A DNA stretch of 16,204 nucleotides from Chloroflexota bacterium (GCA_022566975.1 JADFHV010000009.1:1-16204), one strand, 5' to 3'. Positions 1 through 6,506 are shown, counted from the stretch's first letter. Made by a program: numbers and translations. The notes: generated by a model from the sequence alone, not told the origin.

Positions 1-294
1 GAAACTGAAAAGGTCGCTGGTCTCCAACGGGCCGCTATCCCATTTGCCTCCTTCCCCAGTGGTGGTGTGCCGAACATTGTCTCGGTTCGTCCACACCACG
101 GTAGTGCCCACAGGTATGCTCAGGTCCTGGTGAGTGAAGTCCTTGATATCGACGTTAACGCCCCCAGCGATCGATGCGGCCGTGGGCGGCGGGGTGGCTG
201 CCGGCGTGGCCACAAGAGTCGACGCGGCGTCGCTGCCACAGGCCACGGCCAGGAGCGCTAGAAGGAGGGGCACGAAAGCCAGGGTCTTTCCCAT
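1..294 (-). CDS. Cupredoxin-domain lipoprotein, 3' end beyond window
   Basis: The visible 98 residues are the N-terminal part of an exported blue-copper-type (plastocyanin/amicyanin-like) protein, probably a small electron carrier or copper protein on the outer face of the membrane. The start MGKTLAFVPLLLALLAVACGS is a lipoprotein signal peptide with the lipidated Cys at residue 19. A Thr/Pro/Ala linker follows (about 24-45). Then comes the first half of a cupredoxin sandwich: VDIKDFTHQDLSIPVGTTVVWTNRD, then VRHTTT, whose His is the expected first copper ligand. The Cys/His/Met ligand loop would lie off the left edge, so copper binding cannot be confirmed. I chose the ATG at 294 because a GGAG sits 6 nt upstream; an in-frame ATG at 306 is the alternative. 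The ABM gene lies upstream on the same strand across a 144 bp gap. Confidence 0.85.
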   Translation of the reverse strand, partial: MGKTLAFVPLLLALLAVACGSDAASTLVATPAATPPPTAASIAGGVNVDIKDFTHQDLSIPVGTTVVWTNRDNVRHTTTGEGGKWDSGPLETSDLFSF

Positions 295-358
295 TCGAGT
301 CTCCATTGCGGGGCTAGAGGGAAGGACGACGATTCAGGCGAGGAACGCCCCCAGTCGC

Positions 359-428
359 ACGTCATGCGAGGGTCGGACCCTATCCCGGATTCCTCGTCGT
401 CCCGACGTGTCGGGACTCGGAAGGACAT
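359..428. repeat. Degenerate copy of the terminal-inverted-repeat element
   Basis: The stretch from 387 (GGATTCCTCGTCGTCC) to 428 (GGACAT) resembles, with gaps, the right half of the elements at 3371-3510 and 15630-15747. A weak match to the left terminus may lie at 359-370. It contains a 7 bp dyad, TCCCGAC/GTCGGGA at 400-415. There is no T run after the dyad on either strand, so I do not call it a terminator. It fills the gap between the ABM and cupredoxin genes. Confidence 0.4.
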
Positions 429-438
429 GGGCCCCACA

Positions 439-735
439 CTAGCCGGCTTGGTCGACCGCCTCGAATCGCTCGGACTGCGGCGGTTTGGACCACAGCTCCT
501 CGGCTCCGGCCATCACGGCCGTACGCTCGGGGCTCGCCCGCCAGGCGTCGTAGATCTCGTTGCTCTCCCACAGGACCAGCGACGTGATCTGGGTCGCGTC
601 AGTGAGGGAGTGCAGCGTCTGGCGGCTGACGAAGCCGGGCGCTCCTGCCTGCGCGCGCCCGTTGCGGTCCAGCAGGTCCCTGGCATCGGCCACCCGGTCC
701 TCTTTGGCCCAGTGGTGCGTCAGAACCCCAATCAT
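439..735 (-). CDS. ABM-fold (antibiotic biosynthesis monooxygenase-like) protein
   Basis: A complete 98-residue protein of the usual size for a single dimeric alpha/beta ABM domain, with no signal peptide, so cytoplasmic. The pattern fits the family: an opening strand MIGVLTHHWAKEDRVADARDLL leading into the first helix, a central GFVSRQTLHSL strand, then TSLVLWESNEIYDAWRASPERTAVM, the 'W-E-S ... aW..Sp' segment typical of ABM proteins. Members include quinol monooxygenases, haem-degrading enzymes and many proteins of unknown substrate. Nothing here fixes the reaction, and no haem-ligand pattern is obvious. The ATG at 735 has GGAGGG about 11 nt upstream, and a good promoter lies about 60 bp upstream of the start. 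The gene is divergent from the Gre-like gene. Confidence 0.7.
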   Translation of the reverse strand: MIGVLTHHWAKEDRVADARDLLDRNGRAQAGAPGFVSRQTLHSLTDATQITSLVLWESNEIYDAWRASPERTAVMAGAEELWSKPPQSERFEAVDQAG

Positions 736-792
736 TGTTCTTCGACCCTCCAGACCGGTCCTCGTCTCGTCGATGCCATCCGGCAGGCGTCG

Positions 793-821
793 AGTGTAGC
801 AGCGGCCTGTTGCCGGGTCAA
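793..821 (-). promoter_or_regulatory. Sigma70-type promoter for the ABM gene
   Basis: On the minus strand, TTGACC (816-821) is followed after exactly 17 nt by TACACT (793-798), a close match to the housekeeping consensus. The predicted transcript starts near 786 and gives a leader of about 50 nt before the ATG at 735. This is one of the two best-looking promoters in the window. Confidence 0.6.
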
Positions 822-830
822 ACGACCCGG
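813..830. promoter_or_regulatory. Inverted repeat over the -35 box (possible operator)
   Basis: CCGGGTC-AAAC-GACCCGG is a perfect 7 bp dyad with a 4 nt centre. It overlaps the whole -35 hexamer of the ABM promoter, which is where a repressor site would be expected. It may instead be another intergenic palindrome of the kind common in this window. No regulator gene is visible nearby. Confidence 0.35.
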
Positions 831-846
831 GCGCTGATATAGACGG

Positions 847-862
847 GCGGACGCTTGTCCGC
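847..862. repeat. Short palindromic repeat (GGGCGGAC type)
   Basis: GCGGAC-GCTT-GTCCGC forms a 6 bp hairpin with a tetraloop, embedded in GACGGGCGGAC...GTCCGC. It shares its arm sequence with the hairpin at 3288-3309 (GGGCGGAC...GTCCGCCC), which suggests a dispersed REP-like family. It lies between the two divergent promoters. Confidence 0.45.
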
Positions 863-907
863 TTCGCCTTAGACGGATGGAGGGATTGACGCGCCGTCCG
901 GGCCGCG

Positions 908-937
908 TTGACACCCCCCCGACGAGTTCATTAACAT
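908..937 (+). promoter_or_regulatory. Sigma70-type promoter for the SAM-like/Gre gene
   Basis: A perfect -35 box TTGACA (908-913) is followed after 18 nt by TAACAT (932-937, 4 of 6 consensus). Transcription would start near 944, about 25 nt before the TTG start codon, with AGGGAG as the ribosome binding site between them. It is divergent from the ABM promoter. Confidence 0.55.
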
Positions 938-968
938 GGTGTTTAAAGGCACACCAGGGAGTTGAACA

Positions 969-1781
969 TTGGAGCGAAGCGGGCCGGTCACGCTTTTACA
1001 GGCTGTGGGGAGCTACGTAAGCAGCGTCAAGGGGAACGAGGACCAGGGGGCGGCGCAGCGTGTGCTCCACCGCTTCGTCAATTGGTGTGGCCCTGACAGG
1101 ACCCTGACGGAGATCAAGCCGCCCGAGATAGGCGAGTACGCAGACCAGTTGGGAGCGACGGGGACCGCCCCCGAAGCGGCAGACCGCCTTCAAATCATTA
1201 AGGATTTCCTGTCTTACGCCCGAAAGAACCGACTCATCGACAAGAACCTTGCGCAGCACGTTCGAGTACGCAAGTCCAAGTCCCTCTCCCGAAGGCAAGG
1301 TGGGCCCGGCGGCCCCGAGGCCATCAAGCTTACTCGGGACGGCCTCACCCGCCTCCAGGCGGAGCTGGACAAGCTGAAGGCGGAACGTGCTCCCCTGGCC
1401 ATGCAGATCAGAAAGGCGGCGGCCGACAAGGACGTCAGGGAGAATGTCCCCCTGGAGGCAGCAAGGGAGCAGCTCGGCCATGCAGAGGCGCGCATACGGA
1501 CGATAGAGGGCACTCTGAAGTACGCCGTGGTCATCGACTCAACCGGCCAGGCCGCGGTGAGAGTACAGCTAGGGTCTAAGGTGTCGGTCAGGGACATTGG
1601 CAGCGGCCGCAAGACGACGTACACCCTCGTGAGCGCGGCGGAAGCGAATCCCTTGGAGGGCAAGATCTCTGACGTGTCTCCGTTGGGGAAGGCGCTGTTG
1701 AAACGCTACGCGGGCGACGAAGTGGAGTTCGATACGCCTCGGGGCAAGACCCGCTACCGCGTCGTGAAGATAACATCGTAG
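969..1781 (+). CDS. Integrase-type SAM-like domain fused to a GreA/GreB elongation factor
   Basis: A 270-residue protein in two parts. Residues about 7-100 (LLQAVGSYVSS ... VLHRFVNWCG ... LTEIKPPEIGEYADQL ... RLQIIKDFLSYARKNRLIDKN) look like the N-terminal core-binding (SAM-like) domain of tyrosine recombinases, with no catalytic domain. Residues about 119-270 are a full GreA-type factor: a long coiled coil with the tip KDVREN, which keeps the two acidic residues (D155, E158) that GreA uses to stimulate transcript cleavage, then a C-terminal FKBP-like domain (LGSKVSVRD ... NPLEGKISDVSPLGKALLKRYAGDEVEFDTPRGK). It should rescue backtracked RNA polymerase; the extra domain may add DNA binding, which is inference. 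Normal GreA is about 158 residues. The TTG at 969 is chosen for AGGGAG 7 nt upstream and the promoter spacing. A strong terminator follows, so it is a single-gene unit. Confidence 0.85.
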   Translation: MERSGPVTLLQAVGSYVSSVKGNEDQGAAQRVLHRFVNWCGPDRTLTEIKPPEIGEYADQLGATGTAPEAADRLQIIKDFLSYARKNRLIDKNLAQHVRVRKSKSLSRRQGGPGGPEAIKLTRDGLTRLQAELDKLKAERAPLAMQIRKAAADKDVRENVPLEAAREQLGHAEARIRTIEGTLKYAVVIDSTGQAAVRVQLGSKVSVRDIGSGRKTTYTLVSAAEANPLEGKISDVSPLGKALLKRYAGDEVEFDTPRGKTRYRVVKITS

Positions 1782-1813
1782 CGGCGTTGCTGACGAAAAG
1801 AGTTTTCTGACGG

Positions 1814-1836
1814 CCTGCCGGATGGCAGGTTTTTTT
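1814..1836 (+). terminator. Rho-independent terminator after the Gre-like gene
   Basis: CCTGCC-GGAT-GGCAGG followed at once by seven T residues (1830-1836), 33 bp past the stop codon. A textbook intrinsic terminator that isolates the Gre-like gene from the exchanger gene downstream. Confidence 0.9.
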
Positions 1837-1956
1837 CTGGGTGGGTGCGGCCCCTCCCGCCGTCCGGCGGAGGGTTGTCAGACCGTCTACAGGTCGAGGA
1901 ACAGCGCTATTGGCCACGCCCAAGCCATCCCCGGGCTTTACTGGACGGAGTAGCTA

Positions 1957-3165
1957 ATGGTCGGCATAGAGACCAACGGTGGGCGTCCGGCACTGTGGAT
2001 ACTGGCCTTCGCGGCCGTTGGGCTACCCGCCTTCATATTGAGGTTCGCCGGCCCAGAGCTGGACCCGGTCTTGGCCGCGTTGGTCTACGGCCTGGGCATC
2101 GTCGGGGGGGCTTTTCTCATCTCTTGGGCCGCCGAGGCCGCCCAGCTTGACGTGCCCGCGTCGTTCGCCATCGCCGTCCTGGCGCTCATCGCCATACTCC
2201 CCGAATACGCCATAGAGGCGGTCCTCGCCTGGGACGCCGGACAGTCCTTCGATCCCGGTACACAGCAGGTAACAGACGAGATGTCTCGGGTGGCCGCCAA
2301 CGTCACAGGCTCCAATCGTCTGCTAATCGGCCTGGGCTGGTCGGCGGTGATCCTGATCTTCTGGTTCAAACGTCGCCGGGTGTTGGACCTGCGGGGCTTA
2401 CTGTCACTGGAGATAGGGGTCCTCATCGCCGCCACCGCGCTGTCTTTCCTGATCTTCATCATGGGCGAGGTGCACATCATCCTGGCGGGCGTTCTCATCA
2501 CCATGTACCTCTTCTACCTGTGGGCGACCTCTCGTCAGGCCACCGGAGAACCTGACCTCTTGGGGCCCGCGTTGGCAGTGGGGAACCTCCCAGCCGTCCA
2601 GCGACGTACCGTCGTCGTCCTGCTGTTCGCCTACTCGGCCGCCGTGATCCTCGTGGCCGCGGAGCCCTTCGTCGAGGCTCTGGTGGACACCGGGGGCGAG
2701 CTTGGCATCGACGAATTCATCTTGATCCAGTGGATAGCCCCACTGGCGTCCGAGTCCCCAGAGATCATCGTCGCCGTCCTGTTCAGCCTGCGGGCCAACC
2801 CGGTCGGAGGGCTGACGACGCTTATCTCGGCGGAGGTCAACCAGCTCACAGTACTCGTCGGGAGCATGGTCGTGATCTTCAGCTTCTCCGCCGGCGAGGT
2901 CCTGAGCTTCCCGCTAGACACTCGGCAGAGCGTCGAGTTCTTTCTCACGTCGGCGATGTCGGTCTTCGCCATCATCTTGATACTCCCACGCCTGATCAGC
3001 TGGAAAGCGGGTGCGGTCCTTTTGGTGCTCTTCGTCGCGCACCTGGGCTTCGTGGACTCGAGCCAGCGTCTGGTGTTTGCCTACATCTTCCTCGGCCTTT
3101 CGGCGGGCCTTCTGATAATGAACCGCCGCCAGCTATGGCGCGCCCTGCGCGGGACATCCGTGTAG
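1957..3165 (+). CDS. Sodium/calcium exchanger (CaCA) family membrane protein
   Basis: A 402-residue integral membrane protein with about ten or more hydrophobic segments and the inverted alpha repeats of Na+/Ca2+-type cation exchangers. The alpha-1 region (about 46-130) has the acidic LPEYAIE at 81-87 and VTGSNRLLIGLG at 116-127. The alpha-2 region (about 252-305) has APLASESPEIIVA at 261-273 and SAEVNQLTVLVGS at 291-303. The paired PE motifs supply the conserved acidic residues of the ion site. Alpha-2 has EVNQ where many members have GSN, so this is a divergent subclass and the ions carried are uncertain. A charged loop (FKRRRVLDLRG, about 137-147) follows alpha-1. The ATG has GGAG (1947-1950) 6 nt upstream. 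No clear promoter is visible in the gap after the terminator at 1836. Confidence 0.85.
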   Translation: MVGIETNGGRPALWILAFAAVGLPAFILRFAGPELDPVLAALVYGLGIVGGAFLISWAAEAAQLDVPASFAIAVLALIAILPEYAIEAVLAWDAGQSFDPGTQQVTDEMSRVAANVTGSNRLLIGLGWSAVILIFWFKRRRVLDLRGLLSLEIGVLIAATALSFLIFIMGEVHIILAGVLITMYLFYLWATSRQATGEPDLLGPALAVGNLPAVQRRTVVVLLFAYSAAVILVAAEPFVEALVDTGGELGIDEFILIQWIAPLASESPEIIVAVLFSLRANPVGGLTTLISAEVNQLTVLVGSMVVIFSFSAGEVLSFPLDTRQSVEFFLTSAMSVFAIILILPRLISWKAGAVLLVLFVAHLGFVDSSQRLVFAYIFLGLSAGLLIMNRRQLWRALRGTSV

Positions 3166-3193
3166 GGCCGCGTGATTCCCTTCCGAGGACATA

Positions 3194-3214
3194 GGGCAGG
3201 TTTGAAACCTGCCC
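3194..3214. repeat. Palindromic repeat, 10 bp arms
   Basis: GGGCAGGTTT-G-AAACCTGCCC is a perfect 10 bp inverted repeat with a single central base, flanked on the right by CTACG. There is no U-tract, and it lies about 30 bp past the exchanger stop. It could stabilise a 3' end, but it looks more like a dispersed intergenic palindrome. Confidence 0.6.
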
Positions 3215-3287
3215 CTACGCCGACACCCACGGAGCAACGGCCCTCTCGGTCCCTTTCGACGCCAGGTACACATCTCCCTTTTCGTAG

Positions 3288-3309
3288 GGGCGGACCTATG
3301 TGTCCGCCC
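3288..3309. repeat. Palindromic repeat (GGGCGGAC...GTCCGCCC)
   Basis: Perfect 8 bp arms (3288-3295 and 3302-3309) around the loop CTATGT, preceded by CGTAG. The arms match those of the hairpin at 847-862, so at least two copies of this palindrome family exist in the window. Confidence 0.6.
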
Positions 3310-3370
3310 AGGTCGAGAGGAGAGGCACTAACCCCGTTCGTGGTTCGACGAACTCACCACGGACGTTGCC

Positions 3371-3510
3371 TCTCATTCCGAGGAGTCCTCGACGAGGAAT
3401 CTGAGGTGGGATGGCCTTTGCGACCCTGGTCATCGCCCCGCCCCCCAGATTCCTCGTCGCCCCGAACCTTTCCAGGATTCGTGAACTGGCGTGGGCTCCT
3501 CGGAATGACA
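3371..3510. repeat. MITE-like element with nested inverted repeats
   Basis: A 140 bp unit. The outer arms 3371-3385 and 3496-3510 pair over 15 bp with one mismatch (core TCATTCCGAGGAG against CTCCTCGGAATGA). A second perfect 13 bp pair, GACGAGGAATCTG (3391-3403) and CAGATTCCTCGTC (3446-3458), lies inside. The same arrangement occurs at 15630-15747. It has no open reading frame of its own, so it would be a non-autonomous repeat. I see no clear target-site duplication. Confidence 0.65.
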
Positions 3511-3545
3511 TCTCAGGTGAAACCGGCCCCTGCGCCGCCCTTATC

Positions 3546-3574
3546 TTTCCAAAGCCCACCATTGGGGCTATGCT
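3546..3574 (+). promoter_or_regulatory. Possible promoter for the FAD/Fe-S enzyme gene
   Basis: TTTCCA (3546-3551), a 17 nt spacer and TATGCT (3569-3574), each matching consensus at 4 of 6 positions. The predicted start lies about 35 nt before the ATG at 3617. It is the best candidate in the stretch but weak. Confidence 0.3.
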
Positions 3575-3616
3575 TTACCGACAGCGGGCTGAGAGCACGC
3601 CTGCGGCAGGTAAGGG

Positions 3617-5071
3617 ATGGGCGCTAACGTAACCGAATCGGACACAAGAGAGCTGGTCGAGGAGCTGGGCCGGCGAGTCGCCGGCGAGGTCCGCTTCGAC
3701 AAGATGACGCGGGTCCTCTACAGCACCGACGCCAGCATCTACCAGATTGAGCCCATCGGCGTAGTCATCCCCAGGACCGCCGATGATGTCGTCGCCGTCC
3801 TCGAGACGGCAAGCCGGTACGGCGTCCCGGTCCTCCCGCGGGGCGGCGGCACCAGCCTTGCAGGGCAGACCGTCGGCCACGCCATCGTTATCGACTTCTC
3901 GAAGTACATGAGGGAGGTGGTCGAGTTCAACGCCGAGGAGGGCTGGGTGCGGACGCAGCCGGGGATAGTGCTGGACGAGCTCAACCATCACCTCGAGCCC
4001 TACGGGCTGCTGTTCGCGCCCGATCCAAGCACGAGTAACCGGGGCAATGTCGGCGGAGCCCTGGGCAACAACTCCTGCGGCGCCCACTCCATCGTCTGGG
4101 GAAAGACCGTCGACAACGTCCATGAGCTCAAAGCGGTCCTCTCCAATGGCCAGACCGCGGAGTTTGGGGCGCTGAACGGCGCCGAGTTGGAGGCCAGGAT
4201 GCGCCGCGATGGGCTCGAGGGCGACATCTACCGCAAGCTTTTCGCCATCGGCGAGGCCAACCGAGACGAGATTCTGAGGCGCTATCCTCCCATCCAGCGG
4301 CGTGTCTCCGGGTACAACCTGGACGAGTTCGTCGGCGGCAGCGGCTTCGACATGGCCAGATTCGTCGTCGGTTCCGAGGGCACGCTGGTCGCCATCACGG
4401 AAGCGAAGCTGCGCGTCGTCCCTCGCCCCAGGATGAAGGCCCTGGCCGTCCTTCACTTCCACGATCTCCTGGAGTCCATGGAGGCAACTGTCGCGGTCCT
4501 GGAGATGGAGCCTTCGGCGGTCGAGCTCATCGGGAGCATGATTCTGCGACAGGCGAGGGCCAATCTCGAGTACTCCCGGATGATGGACTTCATAGAGGGC
4601 GAGCCGGAGGCCGTGCTGGTTGTAGAGCTGACAGGAGAGACCGAAGCAGAGCTCGATGCGGGCCTGGACCGGCTCGAGAGGCGGATGGAGCGATCGGGGC
4701 TCGCATACGCCATACGTCGCCTGACCCGCCCGGCGGACCAGGCCAGGGTCTGGGCGGTCCGCAGGGCCGGGCTGGGACTGATGATGAACGTGCCCGGGGA
4801 CGCCAAGCCGCTTCCTTTCGTGGAGGACACGGCCGTGGCGCCAGAGAAGCTGCCGGAGTTCGTTCGCCGCTTCGACCAGATAGTCAGAGACCACGGGACC
4901 ACCGCCGGATACTACGGTCACGCCAGTGTGGGGTGCCTTCACATCCGCCCGCTGATAGACCTCAAGACGGAGGCAGGCGTGGACCGCATGTCCTCCATCT
5001 CCGGTCAGCGACCTGGTGCTGGAGTTCGGCGGCGCCATGAGCGGCGAGCACGGCGACGGGCTCGTCCGTAG
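3617..5071 (+). CDS. FAD-linked oxidase half of a GlcD/D-lactate dehydrogenase-type fusion enzyme, cut by a frameshift
   Basis: The N-terminal half of a large FAD-dependent 2-hydroxyacid dehydrogenase (D-lactate, glycolate or D-2-hydroxyglutarate type; substrate not fixed). Residues about 45-190 form the FAD-binding domain of the vanillyl-alcohol-oxidase/GlcD family, with PRGGGTSLAGQTVG (74-87) and PDPSTSNRGNVGGALGNNSCG (136-155). Further on are RRVSGYNLDEFV and RFVVGSEGTLVAITEAKLRVVP, then the C-terminal domain with GHASVGCLHIRPLIDLKTEAGVDRM near 440-458. The family reads through to a VSDLVLEFGG segment, but that lies in the +1 frame from 5004. The last about 22 codons here (RPGAGVRRRHERRARRRARP) are out-of-frame, Arg-rich nonsense. 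The ATG at 3617 is supported by GCAGG 6 nt upstream. This is a fragment of one gene with the next entry. Confidence 0.85.
   Translation: MGANVTESDTRELVEELGRRVAGEVRFDKMTRVLYSTDASIYQIEPIGVVIPRTADDVVAVLETASRYGVPVLPRGGGTSLAGQTVGHAIVIDFSKYMREVVEFNAEEGWVRTQPGIVLDELNHHLEPYGLLFAPDPSTSNRGNVGGALGNNSCGAHSIVWGKTVDNVHELKAVLSNGQTAEFGALNGAELEARMRRDGLEGDIYRKLFAIGEANRDEILRRYPPIQRRVSGYNLDEFVGGSGFDMARFVVGSEGTLVAITEAKLRVVPRPRMKALAVLHFHDLLESMEATVAVLEMEPSAVELIGSMILRQARANLEYSRMMDFIEGEPEAVLVVELTGETEAELDAGLDRLERRMERSGLAYAIRRLTRPADQARVWAVRRAGLGLMMNVPGDAKPLPFVEDTAVAPEKLPEFVRRFDQIVRDHGTTAGYYGHASVGCLHIRPLIDLKTEAGVDRMSSISGQRPGAGVRRRHERRARRRARP
5000..5016 (+). other. Frameshift site joining the two halves of the FAD/Fe-S gene
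   Basis: Frame 1 reads sensibly to the TCC codon at 5000-5002. From GTC at 5004 the family sequence VSDLVLEFGGAMSGEHGDG continues in another frame. One base (5003) is left over, equal to a net +1 insertion or to loss of 2 or 5 bases from a codon pair. I see no slippery heptamer, so programmed frameshifting is unlikely. Confidence 0.8.
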
Positions 5072-6506
5072 CGTCTGGAACGAGAAGATGTTCGGCAGCC
5101 AGCTCTACGATGCGTTCAGGCAGGTAAAGAGGGCCTTTGACCCCAACGGCGTGATGAACCCCGGCAAGATCGTGGACTCACCGCCGATGACCGAGAACCT
5201 GCGCGTGAGCCCGGGCTACAGCCCCATCCAGCTGAAGACCGGCTTCGCCTACCTGAACGAGGGGAGTCTGGCCGGCGCAGTCGAGATGTGCAACGGCCAG
5301 GGCACATGCAGGAAGATCACGGGGGGCACCATGTGCCCTTCGTACATGGCGACCCGGGACGAGGAGCACTCGACCCGCGGACGGGCCAACGCACTGCGCG
5401 CCGCCATCTCTGGGGCACTGCCCGCGGACTCCCTCACCAGTCGAAGGCTCTACGAGGTCATGGAGCTCTGCCTGGAGTGCAAGGCGTGCAAGGCCGAGTG
5501 TCCCTCCAACGTGGACGTGGCGAAGCTCAAGTATGAGTTCATGGACCAGTACCGCAGGGCCAACGGAGGGTCGCTTCGGGACACGATATTCGGCAACATC
5601 GCCACCCTCAGCAGATGGGGGGCGTTCTTCGCCCCGCTCTCCAACTGGACCCTCAAATCGAGCGTCTTCCGTGGGCTGATGGAGGAGCATGTGGGGATCG
5701 ATCGGCGACGGTCGCTCCCGCCCCTGGCAAGCCAGACCTTCTTGCAGTGGTTCAAATCGAGAGGAGGCGCCGCGGGATCGAACGGGGCGAGGGGAGAGGT
5801 CGTACTCTTCCCGGACACCTTCACCAACTACAACCACCCCAACCTGGGCATCGCCGCCACCAGAGTGATCGAGTCCATGGGTTACCGCGTCGTTTTGCCA
5901 CCGGTGCGGTGCTGCGGCCGGCCGATGCTCTCTAAGGGCATGATGGACAAGGCACGGGCCAACGCGCGGGTTAACGTCGATCGAATCTATACTTACGTAC
6001 AGCGTGGGGCAATGCTCGTGGGCCTGGAGCCGAGCTGCATCCTGAGCTTCAAAGACGACTACGTAGACCTGCTGGGCGGCGACGCAAAGGCGAAGGCGAT
6101 AGCGAATAACACCCTGCTCATCGAGGAGTTCTTTCTGCGCGCTCAGGCCGAGGGCGCCCGGCCCAGATTCAGTGACGCACCTGGACGCGTACTGTTCCAC
6201 GGCCACTGCCATCAGAAGGCGTTGGTGGGAACGCAGCCGGCGATGGAGGTGCTGCGCTCGATTCCCGGATGCGAGCCCGAGGAGATACAATCGGGCTGCT
6301 GCGGCATGGCGGGGTCTTTCGGCTTCGAGACCGAGCACTACGACATCTCGCTGAGCATCGGCGAGCAGGTCCTGTTTCCAGCGATCCGATCGCAGACCGG
6401 CGACTTTCAGGTCGTCTCGGAGGGGGTCTCCTGTCGCCAGCAGATCGAGCACGGCACGGGGCGGATAGCCAGGCACCTGGTCGAGGTCCTGGCCGACTCG
6501 CTATAG
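5016..6506 (+). CDS. Fe-S/CCG half of the same FAD-linked oxidoreductase
   Basis: The C-terminal half. It opens with the end of the FAD-oxidase domain (EFGGAMSGEHGDGLVRS ... FDPNGVMNPGKI). An iron-sulfur module follows: C92-x5-C98-x8-C107-P, then CLECKACKAECP, a full CxxCxxCxxxCP motif (152-162). Two CCG-type repeats as in GlcF and heterodisulfide reductases complete it: RCCGRPM near 299 and SGCCGMAGSFG near 427, with EPSC and HGHCHQKAL between. Together the halves make about 962 residues, the size of YdiJ-type single-chain FAD/Fe-S dehydrogenases, which pass electrons from the flavin through Fe-S centres to an acceptor at the membrane. The GTG at 5016 is only the first start codon in this frame. 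It has no good ribosome site and would cut the domain, so I do not think it starts a separate gene. Confidence 0.85.
   Translation: MLEFGGAMSGEHGDGLVRSVWNEKMFGSQLYDAFRQVKRAFDPNGVMNPGKIVDSPPMTENLRVSPGYSPIQLKTGFAYLNEGSLAGAVEMCNGQGTCRKITGGTMCPSYMATRDEEHSTRGRANALRAAISGALPADSLTSRRLYEVMELCLECKACKAECPSNVDVAKLKYEFMDQYRRANGGSLRDTIFGNIATLSRWGAFFAPLSNWTLKSSVFRGLMEEHVGIDRRRSLPPLASQTFLQWFKSRGGAAGSNGARGEVVLFPDTFTNYNHPNLGIAATRVIESMGYRVVLPPVRCCGRPMLSKGMMDKARANARVNVDRIYTYVQRGAMLVGLEPSCILSFKDDYVDLLGGDAKAKAIANNTLLIEEFFLRAQAEGARPRFSDAPGRVLFHGHCHQKALVGTQPAMEVLRSIPGCEPEEIQSGCCGMAGSFGFETEHYDISLSIGEQVLFPAIRSQTGDFQVVSEGVSCRQQIEHGTGRIARHLVEVLADSL

Larger units (their letters stand above)
3166..3616. other. Gene-free interval packed with inverted repeats
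   Basis: These 451 bases lie between the exchanger stop and the FAD-enzyme start. I see no convincing gene: the open frames on both strands lack a recognisable family and mostly run through the repeats. The interval holds, in order, the hairpins at 3194-3214 and 3288-3309, the 140 bp element at 3371-3510, and a possible promoter for the next gene. Confidence 0.7.

Noticed and set aside
400..415. TCCCGAC/GTCGGGA hairpin as a terminator for the ABM gene
   Set aside because: It lacks a T run on either strand and falls inside a degenerate repeat copy.
3166..3616. CRISPR array or non-coding RNA gene in the repeat-rich gap
   Set aside because: The repeats are different palindromes with no regular repeat-spacer period, and no cas gene or known RNA fold is visible.
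3575..5038. 487-codon open frame on the minus strand
   Set aside because: It lies antisense to the FAD-oxidase gene, has no family motifs and is rich in His/Gly/Asp/Leu strings typical of reverse-strand frames in GC-rich coding DNA.
5003..5071. Programmed ribosomal frameshifting in the FAD/Fe-S gene
   Set aside because: There is no slippery heptamer, and fused single-chain relatives are normally encoded in one frame.
5178..6476. 432-codon open frame on the minus strand
   Set aside because: Antisense shadow of the Fe-S/CCG half, whose cysteine motifs on the plus strand are unmistakable.
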